From Rhodoferax antarcticus ANT.BR (GTDB lineage Bacteria > Pseudomonadota > Gammaproteobacteria > Burkholderiales > Burkholderiaceae_C): a stretch of 64,000 nucleotides of DNA. Position 1 is the stretch's first letter. Every line of letters begins with the position of its first letter. Positions 52,559-61,428 of this stretch are shown in pieces. The translations under genes and the position numbers were made by a program. The notes beneath the pieces are model-generated. The model worked only from the letters and a program-made list of their open reading frames with translations, was not told the DNA's origin and searched no databases. Location: contig NZ_MSYM01000001.1 of assembly GCF_001938565.1 (NCBI RefSeq), positions 124,001-188,000 of the forward strand, in the 5' to 3' direction.

Positions 52559-53050
52559 TTAAGGTGCGGCGGAACTGTGATCCGGGGCGGGAAAAGCCTG
52601 GTACAGCCACTCGGTAAGCACCCAGCGCAGCGCAGCGTCCAAGTTCTGCAGCGCCTGGGTGCTTGGCGCTTCACCCAGTTCAACGCGCTCAGCGCGGATC
52701 GCCAGCAGCGTACAGGGCGGTGGCGATGTGGCGTGCAGTTCCTGGTACAAATGCAGCAGCCCAGGGGGCGACAAGGGGTCGGAGGTGTAACTTTGGTCCG
52801 GCGCCGGCAGCGGCTGGCTCACCTCAAATGGCGTAGCGCCGCTCAGGCTGGCGTTGACCAAAAGCACATGCCTGCGCCCAAGCAGTGCCATCGCGTGCTC
52901 GATCTTCAACTGGAATTCATCCAGAAACTCGACCTGCTCGCGCAGACGATCCGGCAGGCCGAGGTGCAGCGCATCCAGCAACAAGGGGCCCAGCGCATCG
53001 TCGCCACGGCTGAGGTTGCCCCAGCCCAAAATCAACACAGGGGCGCTCAT
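52559..53050 (-). CDS. Hydrogenase maturation protease-like protein
   Basis: 163 residues of the HyaD/HybD/HoxW fold: VLILGWGNLSRGDDALGPLL at the N-terminus, FLDEFQLKIEHAMALLGRRH and VLLVNASLSG. These peptidases trim the large subunit of NiFe hydrogenase after metal insertion. The acidic Ni-sensing position after GNLSRG is Asp, and a usual VDAS is VNAS. No hydrogenase genes are in the window, and it lies inside the his operon. It may act on a hydrogenase encoded elsewhere or be a divergent member. Confidence 0.75.
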   Translation of the reverse strand: MSAPVLILGWGNLSRGDDALGPLLLDALHLGLPDRLREQVEFLDEFQLKIEHAMALLGRRHVLLVNASLSGATPFEVSQPLPAPDQSYTSDPLSPPGLLHLYQELHATSPPPCTLLAIRAERVELGEAPSTQALQNLDAALRWVLTEWLYQAFPAPDHSSAAP

Positions 53051-53076
53051 ACGCGGCACATACTCAGTACTGAAAC

Positions 53077-53122
53077 TGTAGCTACCAACGCTTTATCTAT
53101 AAGGGCTAGAGGCATAAAAAGC
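53077..53122 (+). repeat. Dispersed palindromic repeat, copy R11
   Basis: TGTAGCTACCAACGCTTTAT, then CTATAAGGGCTAGAGGC, then ATAAAAAGC. It abuts the stop (53123-53125) of the small hypothetical gene and precedes the protease-like gene by 27 bp. Confidence 0.9.
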
Positions 53123-53422
53123 TTATAACTCCAAAAGGCTGTAAACATGTGTCGCCTGACCACTGGATGCGCTGTTTAGCGGGCCCAACTGCTTTGGGTC
53201 GGCGGCTGCAAGGCTCATCACCAGCGGCATCTGGCCCAGCGCTTTGGTGGCGCATGAAAGGAGCGAATCATAGGCCTGATTCGCCACGTCGATGTTCTTG
53301 AGCAAACCCTCGGTCAGTTCATGTCCATCCAGATCGTCGTGCGCCACTGAACGCACCAACGACAACAGTTTCGACTTAAAGCCGCTCAACCTGTTATCTG
53401 GCCCCGGAGGTTGCGCTGACAC
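53123..53422 (-). CDS. Small hypothetical protein between hisD and the protease-like gene
   Basis: 99 residues from a GTG 14 bp after the hisD stop, with no clear Shine-Dalgarno. Composition is protein-like (LLSLVRSVAHDDLDGHELTE, then GLLKNIDVANQAYDSLLSCA). No family recognised and no membrane segment. Its place next to the hydrogenase-protease-like gene suggests they may have arrived together. The stop touches repeat R11. Confidence 0.5.
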   Translation of the reverse strand: MSAQPPGPDNRLSGFKSKLLSLVRSVAHDDLDGHELTEGLLKNIDVANQAYDSLLSCATKALGQMPLVMSLAAADPKQLGPLNSASSGQATHVYSLLEL

Positions 53423-53436
53423 GCAGCAAACCGAGT

Positions 53437-54810
53437 TTAGTCAGGCGTCTTCAAGCGCATTTCAGCCGCCCGCGCATGGGCCTGCAAACCTTCGCCGTGT
53501 GCAAGGACCAAGGCAATCTGCCCCAGCGTTTGCGCCCCGGCCTCGCTGACTTCAATAAGGCTGCTGCGCTTTTGAAAGTCGTAAACACCCAGGGGTGACG
53601 AAAAGCGCGCGGTGCCGCTGGTAGGCAGCACATGGTTGGGGCCGGCACAGTAGTCGCCCAGGCTCTCGGAGGTGTACGCCCCGAGAAAAATCGCGCCAGC
53701 GTGCTTCAGCAGCGGCTCCCAGCGGTGCGGGTCGCGGCTGGAGACCTCCAGATGCTCGGGTGCGATGCGGTTGGCAATGTCGCAGGCCTCTTCCATGCTG
53801 CGGGTGAGGATCAGCGCGCCGCGGTCGTTGAGGCTTTTGGCGATGATCTCGCGCCGTGGCATCTCAGGCAACAGGCGGTTGATGCTTTCCTGCACCTGGT
53901 CGATGTAGTCTTTGTCAGGGCACAGCAGGATGCTTTGCGCCAACTCGTCGTGTTCAGCCTGGCTGAACAGGTCCATCGCCACCCAATCCGGCGGCGTACT
54001 GCCATCAGCCAGCACCAAAATCTCGCTGGGGCCGGCAATCATGTCGATGCCGACGGTGCCGAACACGCGGCGCTTGGCGGCGGCCACGTAGGCATTGCCG
54101 GGGCCGGTGATCTTGTGCACGGCGGGAATCGTCAGTGTGCCATAGGCCAGCGCGGCCACGGCCTGCGCGCCACCAATGGTGAAGACGCGGCTGACGCCCG
54201 CGACATAGGCGGCGGCCAGCACCAGTGTGTTGACTTCAGGTTTGGCGTCAGATGCAGCGCCATTACCGCCGCTGGCCACGCTGCCGCGTACCGGGGTCGG
54301 CACCACCATGATGATCTCGCCGACACCGGCCACATGCGCGGGAATGGCATTCATCAGCACGCTGGAGGGGTACGCCGCCTTGCCGCCGGGCACGTAGATG
54401 CCGACGCGGTCCAGCGGGGTGACCTTCTGGCCAAGCAGGGTGCCATCGGCGTCGCGGTAGCTCCAGCTCTCGCCGCTGGCTTGCTTTTGCGCCTCGTGGT
54501 AGCTGCGCACGCGTTTGGCGGCCTGCTCCAGCGCATAGCGCTGTGCATCAGGCAAGGCGTCAAAGGCACTTTTTAGCTCAGCTTGCGTGAGTTCCAGTTC
54601 AGCCACGCTGGCCGCCTGCAGGCCGTCAAAACGCGCGGTGTAGTCCAGCACAGCGGCATCACCACGGTGTTGCACGTCAGCCAGGATGTCGGCCACACGC
54701 TGTTCGATGCCCGCATCAGTCTCGGCAGACCAGTACAGACGCGCCTTGAATTCAGCTTCAAAAGTGCTGCTAGCCGTTGATAAATATGCGGGGGTAGCTA
54801 TGACTTTCAT
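53437..54810 (-). CDS. hisD: Histidinol dehydrogenase
   Basis: Last two steps of histidine synthesis, zinc-dependent and NAD-linked. 457 residues: [81 protein letters not shown] and [20 protein letters not shown]. The ATG at 54810 starts family-like sequence. The first 15 codons ([13 protein letters not shown]) lie in DNA resembling a decayed copy of the dispersed repeat. Confidence 0.96.
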   Translation of the reverse strand: MKVIATPAYLSTASSTFEAEFKARLYWSAETDAGIEQRVADILADVQHRGDAAVLDYTARFDGLQAASVAELELTQAELKSAFDALPDAQRYALEQAAKRVRSYHEAQKQASGESWSYRDADGTLLGQKVTPLDRVGIYVPGGKAAYPSSVLMNAIPAHVAGVGEIIMVVPTPVRGSVASGGNGAASDAKPEVNTLVLAAAYVAGVSRVFTIGGAQAVAALAYGTLTIPAVHKITGPGNAYVAAAKRRVFGTVGIDMIAGPSEILVLADGSTPPDWVAMDLFSQAEHDELAQSILLCPDKDYIDQVQESINRLLPEMPRREIIAKSLNDRGALILTRSMEEACDIANRIAPEHLEVSSRDPHRWEPLLKHAGAIFLGAYTSESLGDYCAGPNHVLPTSGTARFSSPLGVYDFQKRSSLIEVSEAGAQTLGQIALVLAHGEGLQAHARAAEMRLKTPD

Positions 54811-54859
54811 TGCGACTTGACGAAGAATTAGACGTGGAATGAACCGATGAAAAAACCAG

Positions 54860-55072
54860 CTAGGCTTGATTTGGCCGTTGTGCCCGAATGGCAGCGGCGA
54901 TACTTTTGACAGTTTCACCCTTGAACAGGGGCTCGCGCTCTCGCGTGTAGTCGCCGCTACCTGCTTGAAACTGGTTTAGAAACCGGATTGCATCCGTCAC
55001 CCCCAGTTCCTGAATCAGAACCTGCCTTGCTCGTTGCGAAATTTCAGCTAGCGGATGAATAACTGCGTTCAT
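54860..55072 (-). CDS. Putative antitoxin partner of the PIN protein
   Basis: 70 residues ([20 protein letters not shown], then [20 protein letters not shown]) with an antitoxin-like helical core followed by a basic tail. Starts with a strong GGAGG 7 nt upstream and overlaps the PIN gene stop by 4 nt. Assigned as antitoxin from size and pairing with the PIN gene. Confidence 0.7.
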   Translation of the reverse strand: MNAVIHPLAEISQRARQVLIQELGVTDAIRFLNQFQAGSGDYTREREPLFKGETVKSIAAAIRAQRPNQA

Positions 55073-55509
55073 AGCGATACCTCCACAACAAGATTCAATA
55101 AAGAGATGATCTGGCAGCCCAAACCTGACATGCTATTGGCTTTGCGAAACAACCTGTCGTCACAGGTACAAAAATAATCCACTTTGGCCAGAGACGCACA
55201 TGCCAGATGCAAGGCATCCACCGCGCCCAAGCCTTGCTCTTCAAATGACAAAGCCAGGGTTTCAGCAGCCTGCGTCACGACCAAAAGCTCGTCAGCCAAG
55301 GACAACATGGACAGCGATGCTGCCCGCCTTGCATCATCGGGTATTCGGCTGATTTCATACAGCAAAACCTCGGAATTGCAAAGCGTGACATCCTTGGCTT
55401 GAACTGCCGCAAGCACCGCAAAAACTGCCTCTGTTTCAACCCGGATTCGAGGCTGTGTCTGCTTGTCCAGAGGGCGCTGCAAGCAGCAATTGTCAAGATA
55501 AACGCGCAT
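55069..55509 (-). CDS. PIN-domain ribonuclease (VapC-like toxin)
   Basis: 146 residues with the PIN acidic set: VYLDNCCLQRP near the N-terminus, Glu in VLLYEISRIPDD, Asp in GAVDALHLACASLAKVDY and CTCDDRLFRKA. Such proteins cleave RNA and are kept in check by a cognate antitoxin. Order is toxin first, then antitoxin. The pair sits between hisG and hisD on the same strand, so the operon promoter probably drives it too. Confidence 0.85.
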   Translation of the reverse strand: MRVYLDNCCLQRPLDKQTQPRIRVETEAVFAVLAAVQAKDVTLCNSEVLLYEISRIPDDARRAASLSMLSLADELLVVTQAAETLALSFEEQGLGAVDALHLACASLAKVDYFCTCDDRLFRKANSMSGLGCQIISLLNLVVEVSL

Positions 55510-55526
55510 AAACATTTTACGGATGG

Positions 55527-56171
55527 TTATTGTGATGCCCCGACAGCGGACTCAAACGCGTCAATGATCGGACGAATCTGCGCCTGCTTGAGCTTGAGGG
55601 CGGCCTGGTTCACCACCAGGCGCGAGGTGATGTCCATGATGTGCTCCACCTCAACTAGATGGTTGGCCTTGAGGGTGTTGCCGGTGGACACCAAATCGAC
55701 AATCGCGTCGGCCATGCCTACCAGGGGTGCGAGTTCCATGCTGCCGTAGAGCTTGATCAGGTCCACGTGCACACCCTTGGAGGCAAAAAACTCGCGCGCA
55801 ATCGCCACATACTTGGTCGCCACCGTCAGGCGTGACCCCTTTTTGACAGCGGTTTTGTAATCAAAGTCCGAACGCACCGCCACGCTGATGCGGCATTGGG
55901 CAATGTGCAAGTCCAGCGGTTGGTACAGGCCCTGGCTGCCGTGCTCCAGCAGCGTGTCTTTGCCGGTAATGCCCATGTCGGCACCGCCGTACTGCACATA
56001 AGTGGGCACATCGGTGGCGCGCACCACCAGCACCCGCACATCGGGCTGGTTGGTGGTCAAGATCAGTTTGCGCGAGGTGTCCGGGTCTTCCAGCACCTCG
56101 ATACCAGCGGCCTTGAGCAGAGGCAAGGTTTCTTCAAAGATGCGTCCTTTGGACAATGCAATAGTGATCAT
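55527..56171 (-). CDS. hisG: ATP phosphoribosyltransferase, short form
   Basis: First and committed step of histidine synthesis. 214 residues: [62 protein letters not shown] and [20 protein letters not shown]. It lacks the C-terminal regulatory domain of long HisG, so it should need HisZ encoded elsewhere. The apparent Shine-Dalgarno GAGG, 5 nt before the ATG, is the end of repeat R12. Confidence 0.96.
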   Translation of the reverse strand: MITIALSKGRIFEETLPLLKAAGIEVLEDPDTSRKLILTTNQPDVRVLVVRATDVPTYVQYGGADMGITGKDTLLEHGSQGLYQPLDLHIAQCRISVAVRSDFDYKTAVKKGSRLTVATKYVAIAREFFASKGVHVDLIKLYGSMELAPLVGMADAIVDLVSTGNTLKANHLVEVEHIMDITSRLVVNQAALKLKQAQIRPIIDAFESAVGASQ

Positions 56172-56212
56172 TTTGGCCTCTAGACCTTATAAAGCCTGCG
56201 TAAGCAGCTATA
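56171..56212 (-). repeat. Dispersed palindromic repeat, copy R12, at the hisG start
   Basis: Read on the minus strand: TATAGCTGCTTACGCAGGC, then TTTATAAGGTCTAGAGGCCA, then AA ending in the hisG ATG. The CTAGAGGCC part of the element provides GAGG at ribosome-binding-site distance. The rest of the 163-bp gap to murA holds no gene. Confidence 0.85.
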
Positions 56213-56334
56213 ACAACAATAGTAAGAACAGCATCGCATCGTCTGCTTTCATGGCGTGAGCGCCGCCGGGCCGCCCCAAGGCGCGCGGGCCCCATCGGGG
56301 GGCAACGAAGTACACAAAGTGACGAGCGCGGGGG

Positions 56335-57609
56335 TCATCTCACCCGCTCGATGTCAGCACCCAGCGCGCGCAGCTTCTCTTCCATCTGGTCGTAACCCCG
56401 GTCCAGATGGTAGATGCGGTCTACCAGCGTCTCGCCCTGCGCCACCAGCCCGGCAATCACCAGACTGGCCGAAGCGCGCAGGTCAGTCGCCATCACCATG
56501 GCGCCGGAGAGCTGCGGCACCCCTTCCACCAAGGCGACTTTGCCGTCGATCTGGATGTTGGCACCCAGGCGAACCAACTCGTCGACATGCATGAAGCGGT
56601 TCTCGAAAATGGTCTCGGTCACCATCGATGCACCCTGGGCCACGGCGTTCAGCGCCATGAACTGCGCCTGCATGTCGGTGGGGAAACCGGGGTACTCGGT
56701 GGTGCGAAAGTTCTGCGCTTTCAAACCCGATGCACCGCCAGATCGCACGCGGATGCCGTCACCTTCAACCGTCACCGTTACACCCGCGTCGCGCAGCTTT
56801 TCCACCACGGCTTCCAGGTGGTCGATGCGGGCGTGGCGCACCAGCACATCGCCGCCCGCTGCCGCCACGGCGCACAAAAACGTGCCCGCTTCAATCCGGT
56901 CGGCCACCACCTGGTGGGTGCAGCCATGCAGTTTTTCAACCCCCTGGATGCGGATGCGGCTGCTGCCGTGGCCTTCGATCTTGGCGCCCATTTTGATCAA
57001 CATTTCAGCCAGATCGGGAATCTCGGGCTCTTGGGCGGCGTTTTCCAGAAGGGTTTCGCCTTGCGCCAAGCAGGCGGCCATCAGAAAGTTTTCGGTGCCG
57101 GTCACGGTCACCATGTCGGTGGCGATGCGCGCACCTTTGAGGCGCGTGCGCCCCGCAGGAAGACGAGCAACCATGTAGCCGTGCTCGACCACAATCTCGG
57201 CCCCCATGGCGGTCAGGCCCTTGATGTGCTGGTCCACCGGGCGCGAACCTATCGCGCAGCCACCGGGCAGCGACACTTTGGCGTGACCAAAACGCGCCAG
57301 CAGCGGACCCAGCGCCAGCACCGAGGCGCGCATGGTTTTCACCAGCTCGTACGGGGCTTCGGGGCGAATCGGGTCAGCCGCATGAAAGCCCATGCCACCG
57401 CGCTCGCCAAAAGTCTGCGTGACCACGCCCATGTGCTCCAGCAAGGTACGCATGGTGCCGACATCTTTCAGGCGCGGCACGTTGTGCAGGTTCACCGGCT
57501 CCGCAGTCAGAAGCGCCGCGCACAGTTCGGGTAGGGCGGCGTTTTTGGCGCCGGAAATGATGACCTCGCCGTGCAGGCGGCGGCCACCGCGAATCAGAAG
57601 TTTGTCCAT
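56335..57609 (-). CDS. murA: UDP-N-acetylglucosamine 1-carboxyvinyltransferase
   Basis: First committed step of peptidoglycan synthesis, the fosfomycin target. 424 residues: [31 protein letters not shown], the active-site Cys at about 116 in [20 protein letters not shown], and [16 protein letters not shown]. The Cys form implies ordinary fosfomycin sensitivity of the enzyme. Followed upstream by bolA, 27 bp away. Confidence 0.97.
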   Translation of the reverse strand: MDKLLIRGGRRLHGEVIISGAKNAALPELCAALLTAEPVNLHNVPRLKDVGTMRTLLEHMGVVTQTFGERGGMGFHAADPIRPEAPYELVKTMRASVLALGPLLARFGHAKVSLPGGCAIGSRPVDQHIKGLTAMGAEIVVEHGYMVARLPAGRTRLKGARIATDMVTVTGTENFLMAACLAQGETLLENAAQEPEIPDLAEMLIKMGAKIEGHGSSRIRIQGVEKLHGCTHQVVADRIEAGTFLCAVAAAGGDVLVRHARIDHLEAVVEKLRDAGVTVTVEGDGIRVRSGGASGLKAQNFRTTEYPGFPTDMQAQFMALNAVAQGASMVTETIFENRFMHVDELVRLGANIQIDGKVALVEGVPQLSGAMVMATDLRASASLVIAGLVAQGETLVDRIYHLDRGYDQMEEKLRALGADIERVR

Positions 57610-57636
57610 AGGTTGGGTGCGGTGTGAGGCGCAGGT

Positions 57637-57879
57637 TCAGGCGCGCTGTGCGGCCCATTCGGTCGGGGTAAAAGCTTTCATGGACAAGGCGTGCACCTCG
57701 TCCGTTTTCATCTTGTCGCCCAGCGTGGCGTACACCCGCTGGTGGCGGGCAATGGCGCGCTTGCCTTCAAACTCGCTCGATACGATGGTGGCAAACCAGT
57801 GGCGGCCATCGCCATCGAGTTCGATGTGCTCGCAGGCTAGTCCGGCGGCGATCAAGGCTTTGAGTTGGTCAGCGTTCAT
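57637..57879 (-). CDS. BolA-family protein
   Basis: 80 residues: LKALIAAGLACEHIELDGDG, RHWFATIVSSEFEGKRAIAR and HQRVYATLGDKMKTDEVHAL. The HQRVY motif and the invariant His are the BolA/IbaG signature. Members bind [2Fe-2S] with monothiol glutaredoxin or act as regulators; the place next to murA and mla genes matches IbaG. Confidence 0.92.
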   Translation of the reverse strand: MNADQLKALIAAGLACEHIELDGDGRHWFATIVSSEFEGKRAIARHQRVYATLGDKMKTDEVHALSMKAFTPTEWAAQRA

Positions 57880-57940
57880 ACATCAGTGGGTTGGCGGGGC
57901 AGGCATCTGGCCTGCCAAGGGTAAGAAAACAGGCTGATTA

Positions 57941-58696
57941 TCAGTTGCGGATGCGGTAGCCAATACGCAGCAAATAGGCCGCCATGCTAGCCACCAGCAG
58001 CAGGGTCGTGCCCACCACACCGAGACTCAGCCAGGGCGAGACATCGCTGACCCCGAAAAAGCCGTAGCGAAAACCGTCAATCATGTAGAAAAACGGATTG
58101 AGGTGGCTCACACCCTGCCAAAAAGCGGGCAGCGAGTGGATGGAGTAAAAAACACCACTCAAAAACGTCAAGGGCATGATGATGAAGTTCTGAAACGCCG
58201 CGAGTTGTTCAAACTTTTCGGCGTGCAGCCCGGCGACCAAGCCCAAAGAGCCCATTAGCGCTGCACCCATCAGGGCAAACACCACAATCCAAAGCGGCCA
58301 AGCAAAAGACAGGTCGGTAAAAAACGCCGCCACCACAAACACCCCCAACGCCACCACCAGCCCACGGACCATGGCAGCGCCCACATAAGCCACAAACCAA
58401 TGCCAGTAAGACAGTGGTGTGAGCAGCAAGAACACCAGATTGCCCATGACCTTGCTGGTGATCAGCGACGACGAACTGTTGGCAAAGGCGTTTTGCAGCA
58501 AACTCATCATCGCCAGACCGGGCACCAAAAAGGCGGTGTAGCTGACCTGGTCGTAGACCTTCACATGCGACTCCAGCGCATGGCCAAAGATCAACAGATA
58601 CAGCATGGCGGTCAGGATCGGGCCGCCAATGGTCTGCCCCACCACGCGCCAAAAGCGCATGATTTCTTTGGTAAAGAGCATCTGCCAGCCGGTCAT
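57941..58696 (-). CDS. ABC-2 type transporter permease
   Basis: 251 residues, six membrane helices: TIGGPILTAMLYLLIFGHAL, FLVPGLAMMSLLQNAFANSS, YVGAAMVRGLVVALGVFVVA and FIIMPLTFLSGVFYSIHSLP, the ABC-2 signature. Overlaps the ATPase gene by 4 nt. Substrate unknown; position beside the mla operon suggests an envelope component. Confidence 0.9.
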   Translation of the reverse strand: MTGWQMLFTKEIMRFWRVVGQTIGGPILTAMLYLLIFGHALESHVKVYDQVSYTAFLVPGLAMMSLLQNAFANSSSSLITSKVMGNLVFLLLTPLSYWHWFVAYVGAAMVRGLVVALGVFVVAAFFTDLSFAWPLWIVVFALMGAALMGSLGLVAGLHAEKFEQLAAFQNFIIMPLTFLSGVFYSIHSLPAFWQGVSHLNPFFYMIDGFRYGFFGVSDVSPWLSLGVVGTTLLLVASMAAYLLRIGYRIRN

Positions 58697-59643
58697 ACCA
58701 CCGCCTTCGATGCCTGAGATGGCGTCTGGGCGTGCTGCTTCATCACTTGCAAGAACACGTCTTCCAGGTCGGCGCGGCGGATTTCGATGTCGTGCAGCGT
58801 CAAACCCGCCTCGCGTGCGGCTGCCAGATACTGCTCAATGGCCAGCGCGTCAATCGCCGGGTACTGCACAACACGGCCTGTCACTCGGGCTCCAGCCGGC
58901 AAGGACAAGGGTAGTTCGCTATCAATTTTAAATTGAAGCACATTACCGGAGGCCGCTTTGAGCAAGGCGCGGGTGGTGTCGAGCGCCACCACCCTGCCCT
59001 CTTTGAGCATGGCAATGCGCCCACACAGCGCTTCGGCTTCTTCCAGATAGTGGGTGGTCAGCAACACGGTGCTGCCCTGCTTGTTGAGTTTGGAGATGAA
59101 CGCCCACAGCGTCTGACGCAGTTCCACATCCACACCGGCGGTGGGTTCGTCCAGCACAATCACCGGCGGCCTGTGCACCAGTGCCAGCGCCACCAGCACC
59201 CGGCGCTTCATGCCGCCAGAGAGCACCCGCATGTTGACGTGGGCTTTGTCGGTGAGGCCCAGGCTTTCCAGCAGCTCGTCAATCCACGCGTCGTTGTGTT
59301 GGATGCCAAAGTAGCCGGATTGAAAACGCAAGGCCTCGCGCACATTGAAAAACGGGTCAAACACCAACTCTTGGGGCACCACGCCCAGCTTGCGACGGGC
59401 TGCAGCATAGTCGCTCTGCACGTCGCTGCCGAGCACCGAGACCGTGCCAGAAGTAGCTCGCGCCAGCCCGGCCAAGATGGTGATCAGCGTGGTTTTGCCA
59501 GCGCCGTTGGGGCCAAGCAGGCCAAAAAACTCACCTTGATCGATGTTGAAACTGACCTCATCGAGCGCCAGAAACGTGTCACTGGCGGCGTTGCGGGGAG
59601 ACGGATAGGCTTTGGAGACAGACTGAAAGGAGATGGCTGGCAT
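58693..59643 (-). CDS. ABC transporter ATP-binding protein
   Basis: 316 residues: Walker A FGLLGPNGAGKTTLITILAG, signature RVLSGGMKRRVLVALALVHR, Walker B VIVLDEPTAGVD and the switch His in LLTTHYLEEAE. The C-terminal 90 residues form the extension seen in ABC-2 exporters (YadG-like). It pairs with the permease and starts 8 bp after mlaB. Confidence 0.93.
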   Translation of the reverse strand: MPAISFQSVSKAYPSPRNAASDTFLALDEVSFNIDQGEFFGLLGPNGAGKTTLITILAGLARATSGTVSVLGSDVQSDYAAARRKLGVVPQELVFDPFFNVREALRFQSGYFGIQHNDAWIDELLESLGLTDKAHVNMRVLSGGMKRRVLVALALVHRPPVIVLDEPTAGVDVELRQTLWAFISKLNKQGSTVLLTTHYLEEAEALCGRIAMLKEGRVVALDTTRALLKAASGNVLQFKIDSELPLSLPAGARVTGRVVQYPAIDALAIEQYLAAAREAGLTLHDIEIRRADLEDVFLQVMKQHAQTPSQASKAVV

Positions 59644-59651
59644 GAAGACGG

Positions 59652-59972
59652 CTATTTTTTCGGAAGGCTTTTTGCCGCAGGGGATTCAGCGGCAAGGGCA
59701 GCGCCAGCGGTGGCCGGGAGCAGCTCCGCAATGCCATAAAGCCGCGCCAGATCGGCCATGCGCTGCGGCAGTTCGCTGACCGCAAAGCTTTTGCCTAAGC
59801 CCAGCGCGCCACGGCGCAAAGACAGCAGCACAGCCAGCGCCGCCGAATCAAACCTGCTCAGGCCAGAGGCATCAACCACCACCGCCTCAGGCTGATTTGG
59901 CAGGGCGGCGCTCAACTCACGCAAGCAGGTGCTGGCGGTGGCTTGCGTCAGTAAAGCCGGCAGTTTCAGCAC
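59652..59972 (-). CDS. mlaB: STAS-domain protein MlaB
   Basis: 106 residues with a STAS fold: AVVVDASGLSRFDSAALAVL, then LSLRRGALGLGKSFAV, the DxSG...DSA pattern of MlaB. It stabilises the MlaF ATPase in the phospholipid transporter. The C-terminus has a 20-residue Ala-rich tail beyond the usual fold. Confidence 0.85.
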   Translation of the reverse strand: MLKLPALLTQATASTCLRELSAALPNQPEAVVVDASGLSRFDSAALAVLLSLRRGALGLGKSFAVSELPQRMADLARLYGIAELLPATAGAALAAESPAAKSLPKK

Positions 59973-59974
59973 GC

Positions 59975-60631
59975 TCAGCCTTTGGTGGGCTTGGCATCGC
60001 CAAAGGCGTTGGATTTGTTGCGCGCAGACAGGGTGGCAATCAGTCCATCAATGCCTTTGGCGTTAATTTCTGCTGAAAACTGGCTGCGGTAGGTGTCCAC
60101 CAGCCAGACGCCCAGCACGTTGAGGTTGTAGACTTTCCAGCCCGCGCCCTCACCGGGTGTTTTTTCCAGGCGGTAGTCGAGCTGCACCGGGTCGCCGCGG
60201 CCCTTGATCAGGGTGCGCACAATCACCTCTTTGTCCTCAGGCGACGAGCGCATGGGCTTGATGCTGAAGCTCAGGTTTTGCGATTGGCTCATGGCACCCG
60301 AGTAAGTGCGCACCAGCAAGGTTTTGAATTCGGCTTGCAGCTTGGCGCGCTGTTCTGGCGTGGCGCGCCGCCAGGCCGGGCCCACGGCAGACGCCGTCAT
60401 GCGCTGAAAATTCACATGCGGCATGACTTTCCGCTCGACCAAAGCCAAGATGCGCGAGGCATCACCCGACTGCACGTCTTTGTCAGTCTGAATAAGATCA
60501 ATTGCCTCTTGGGTCAACCGCTTGATCAAGGCATCCGGGGCTTCATCTGCAGCCCAAGCCGCACCTACTCTCAAACCCATTGCTGCCGCAGCCAAAACCG
60601 GCAGGCTATGCAGTAAAAAACGTCGTTTCAT
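59975..60631 (-). CDS. mlaC: Periplasmic phospholipid-binding protein MlaC
   Basis: Ferries phospholipids between outer membrane MlaA and inner membrane MlaFEDB. 218 residues with a signal peptide (RRFLLHSLPVLAAAAMGLRV, cleaved near GAAWAA), VMPHVNFQRMTASAVGPAWR, FKTLLVRTYSGAM and VYNLNVLGVWLVDTYRSQFS. The second of two close ATGs is preferred because GAGAGA lies 6 nt before it. Confidence 0.94.
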   Translation of the reverse strand: MKRRFLLHSLPVLAAAAMGLRVGAAWAADEAPDALIKRLTQEAIDLIQTDKDVQSGDASRILALVERKVMPHVNFQRMTASAVGPAWRRATPEQRAKLQAEFKTLLVRTYSGAMSQSQNLSFSIKPMRSSPEDKEVIVRTLIKGRGDPVQLDYRLEKTPGEGAGWKVYNLNVLGVWLVDTYRSQFSAEINAKGIDGLIATLSARNKSNAFGDAKPTKG

Positions 60632-60651
60632 GGTCATCTCTCTCGAAAAAT

Positions 60652-61410
60652 CTATTGGGCAGGATTGTCGTAGGTTGGCAGCAGATCGTCCTGGTCGGGG
60701 GGACTACCGTCATAGACCAAGCTCTGCCTGCGTTGCAAAAAGGCATCGCGGGTGAAGGTGTAGGGATCCAGCGCCACCTCTTCCAGCATTTTGCTGGCAT
60801 CCAGCAGGCGGGAACGGCGATTCACCAGATTCAGGACGGTCGCCGAGTTGCGGGCGGGTATGTCACTGACATGAGACAAGGCGTTGCCGTTGGAATCAAC
60901 CGGCAGCGCCGCCGTGTCACGCAAGGTAGACGGGCCAAGCAGCGGCAACACCACATACGGGCCAGCACCCACGCCCCAGTGCCCGAGTGTCTGACCAAAG
61001 TCTTCGGGGAAACGCTCAATGCGCATCTCGGAAGCAATGTCCAGCACACCGCCCAGACCAAACGCCGTGTTCACACCAAAGCGCATGATGCTGTTGCCAG
61101 CACCCTCGCCTTTGAGCTGCAAAGCGTTGTTGACAAACGACCACAGGTCTTGCAGGTTACTGAAAAAGTTGCTGACCCCGGTGCGCACCGGTGAAGGCAA
61201 AACGTCTCGGTAGGCCGTGGCGACTGGTTTGACCACCGCGCGATCAACCACATCGTTAAAGCTGTACATACCGCGATTGAACGGCTCCAGCGGATCGCGC
61301 GGGTCGGCGTTGGGGCCAGTGGCGCAAGCGCTGAGCAGCAGCGCGGCTGTCAGAAATGCTGTGCGCGCCGCAAAGCGGCGGTATCTTTGGTTACTTTTGG
61401 TTTGGCTCAT
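60652..61410 (-). CDS. mlaA: Outer membrane lipoprotein MlaA (VacJ)
   Basis: 252 residues with a lipobox (LTAALLLSACATGPNADPRD), DPLEPFNRGMYSFNDVVDRA, NFFSNLQDLWSFVNNALQLK and DFGQTLGHWGVGAGPYVVLP, the VacJ signature. Removes phospholipids from the outer leaflet of the outer membrane. In this order it sits inside the mla operon, unlike in E. coli. Confidence 0.95.
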   Translation of the reverse strand: MSQTKSNQRYRRFAARTAFLTAALLLSACATGPNADPRDPLEPFNRGMYSFNDVVDRAVVKPVATAYRDVLPSPVRTGVSNFFSNLQDLWSFVNNALQLKGEGAGNSIMRFGVNTAFGLGGVLDIASEMRIERFPEDFGQTLGHWGVGAGPYVVLPLLGPSTLRDTAALPVDSNGNALSHVSDIPARNSATVLNLVNRRSRLLDASKMLEEVALDPYTFTRDAFLQRRQSLVYDGSPPDQDDLLPTYDNPAQ

Positions 61411-61428
61411 GGTGTGCGATGCTGTTAC

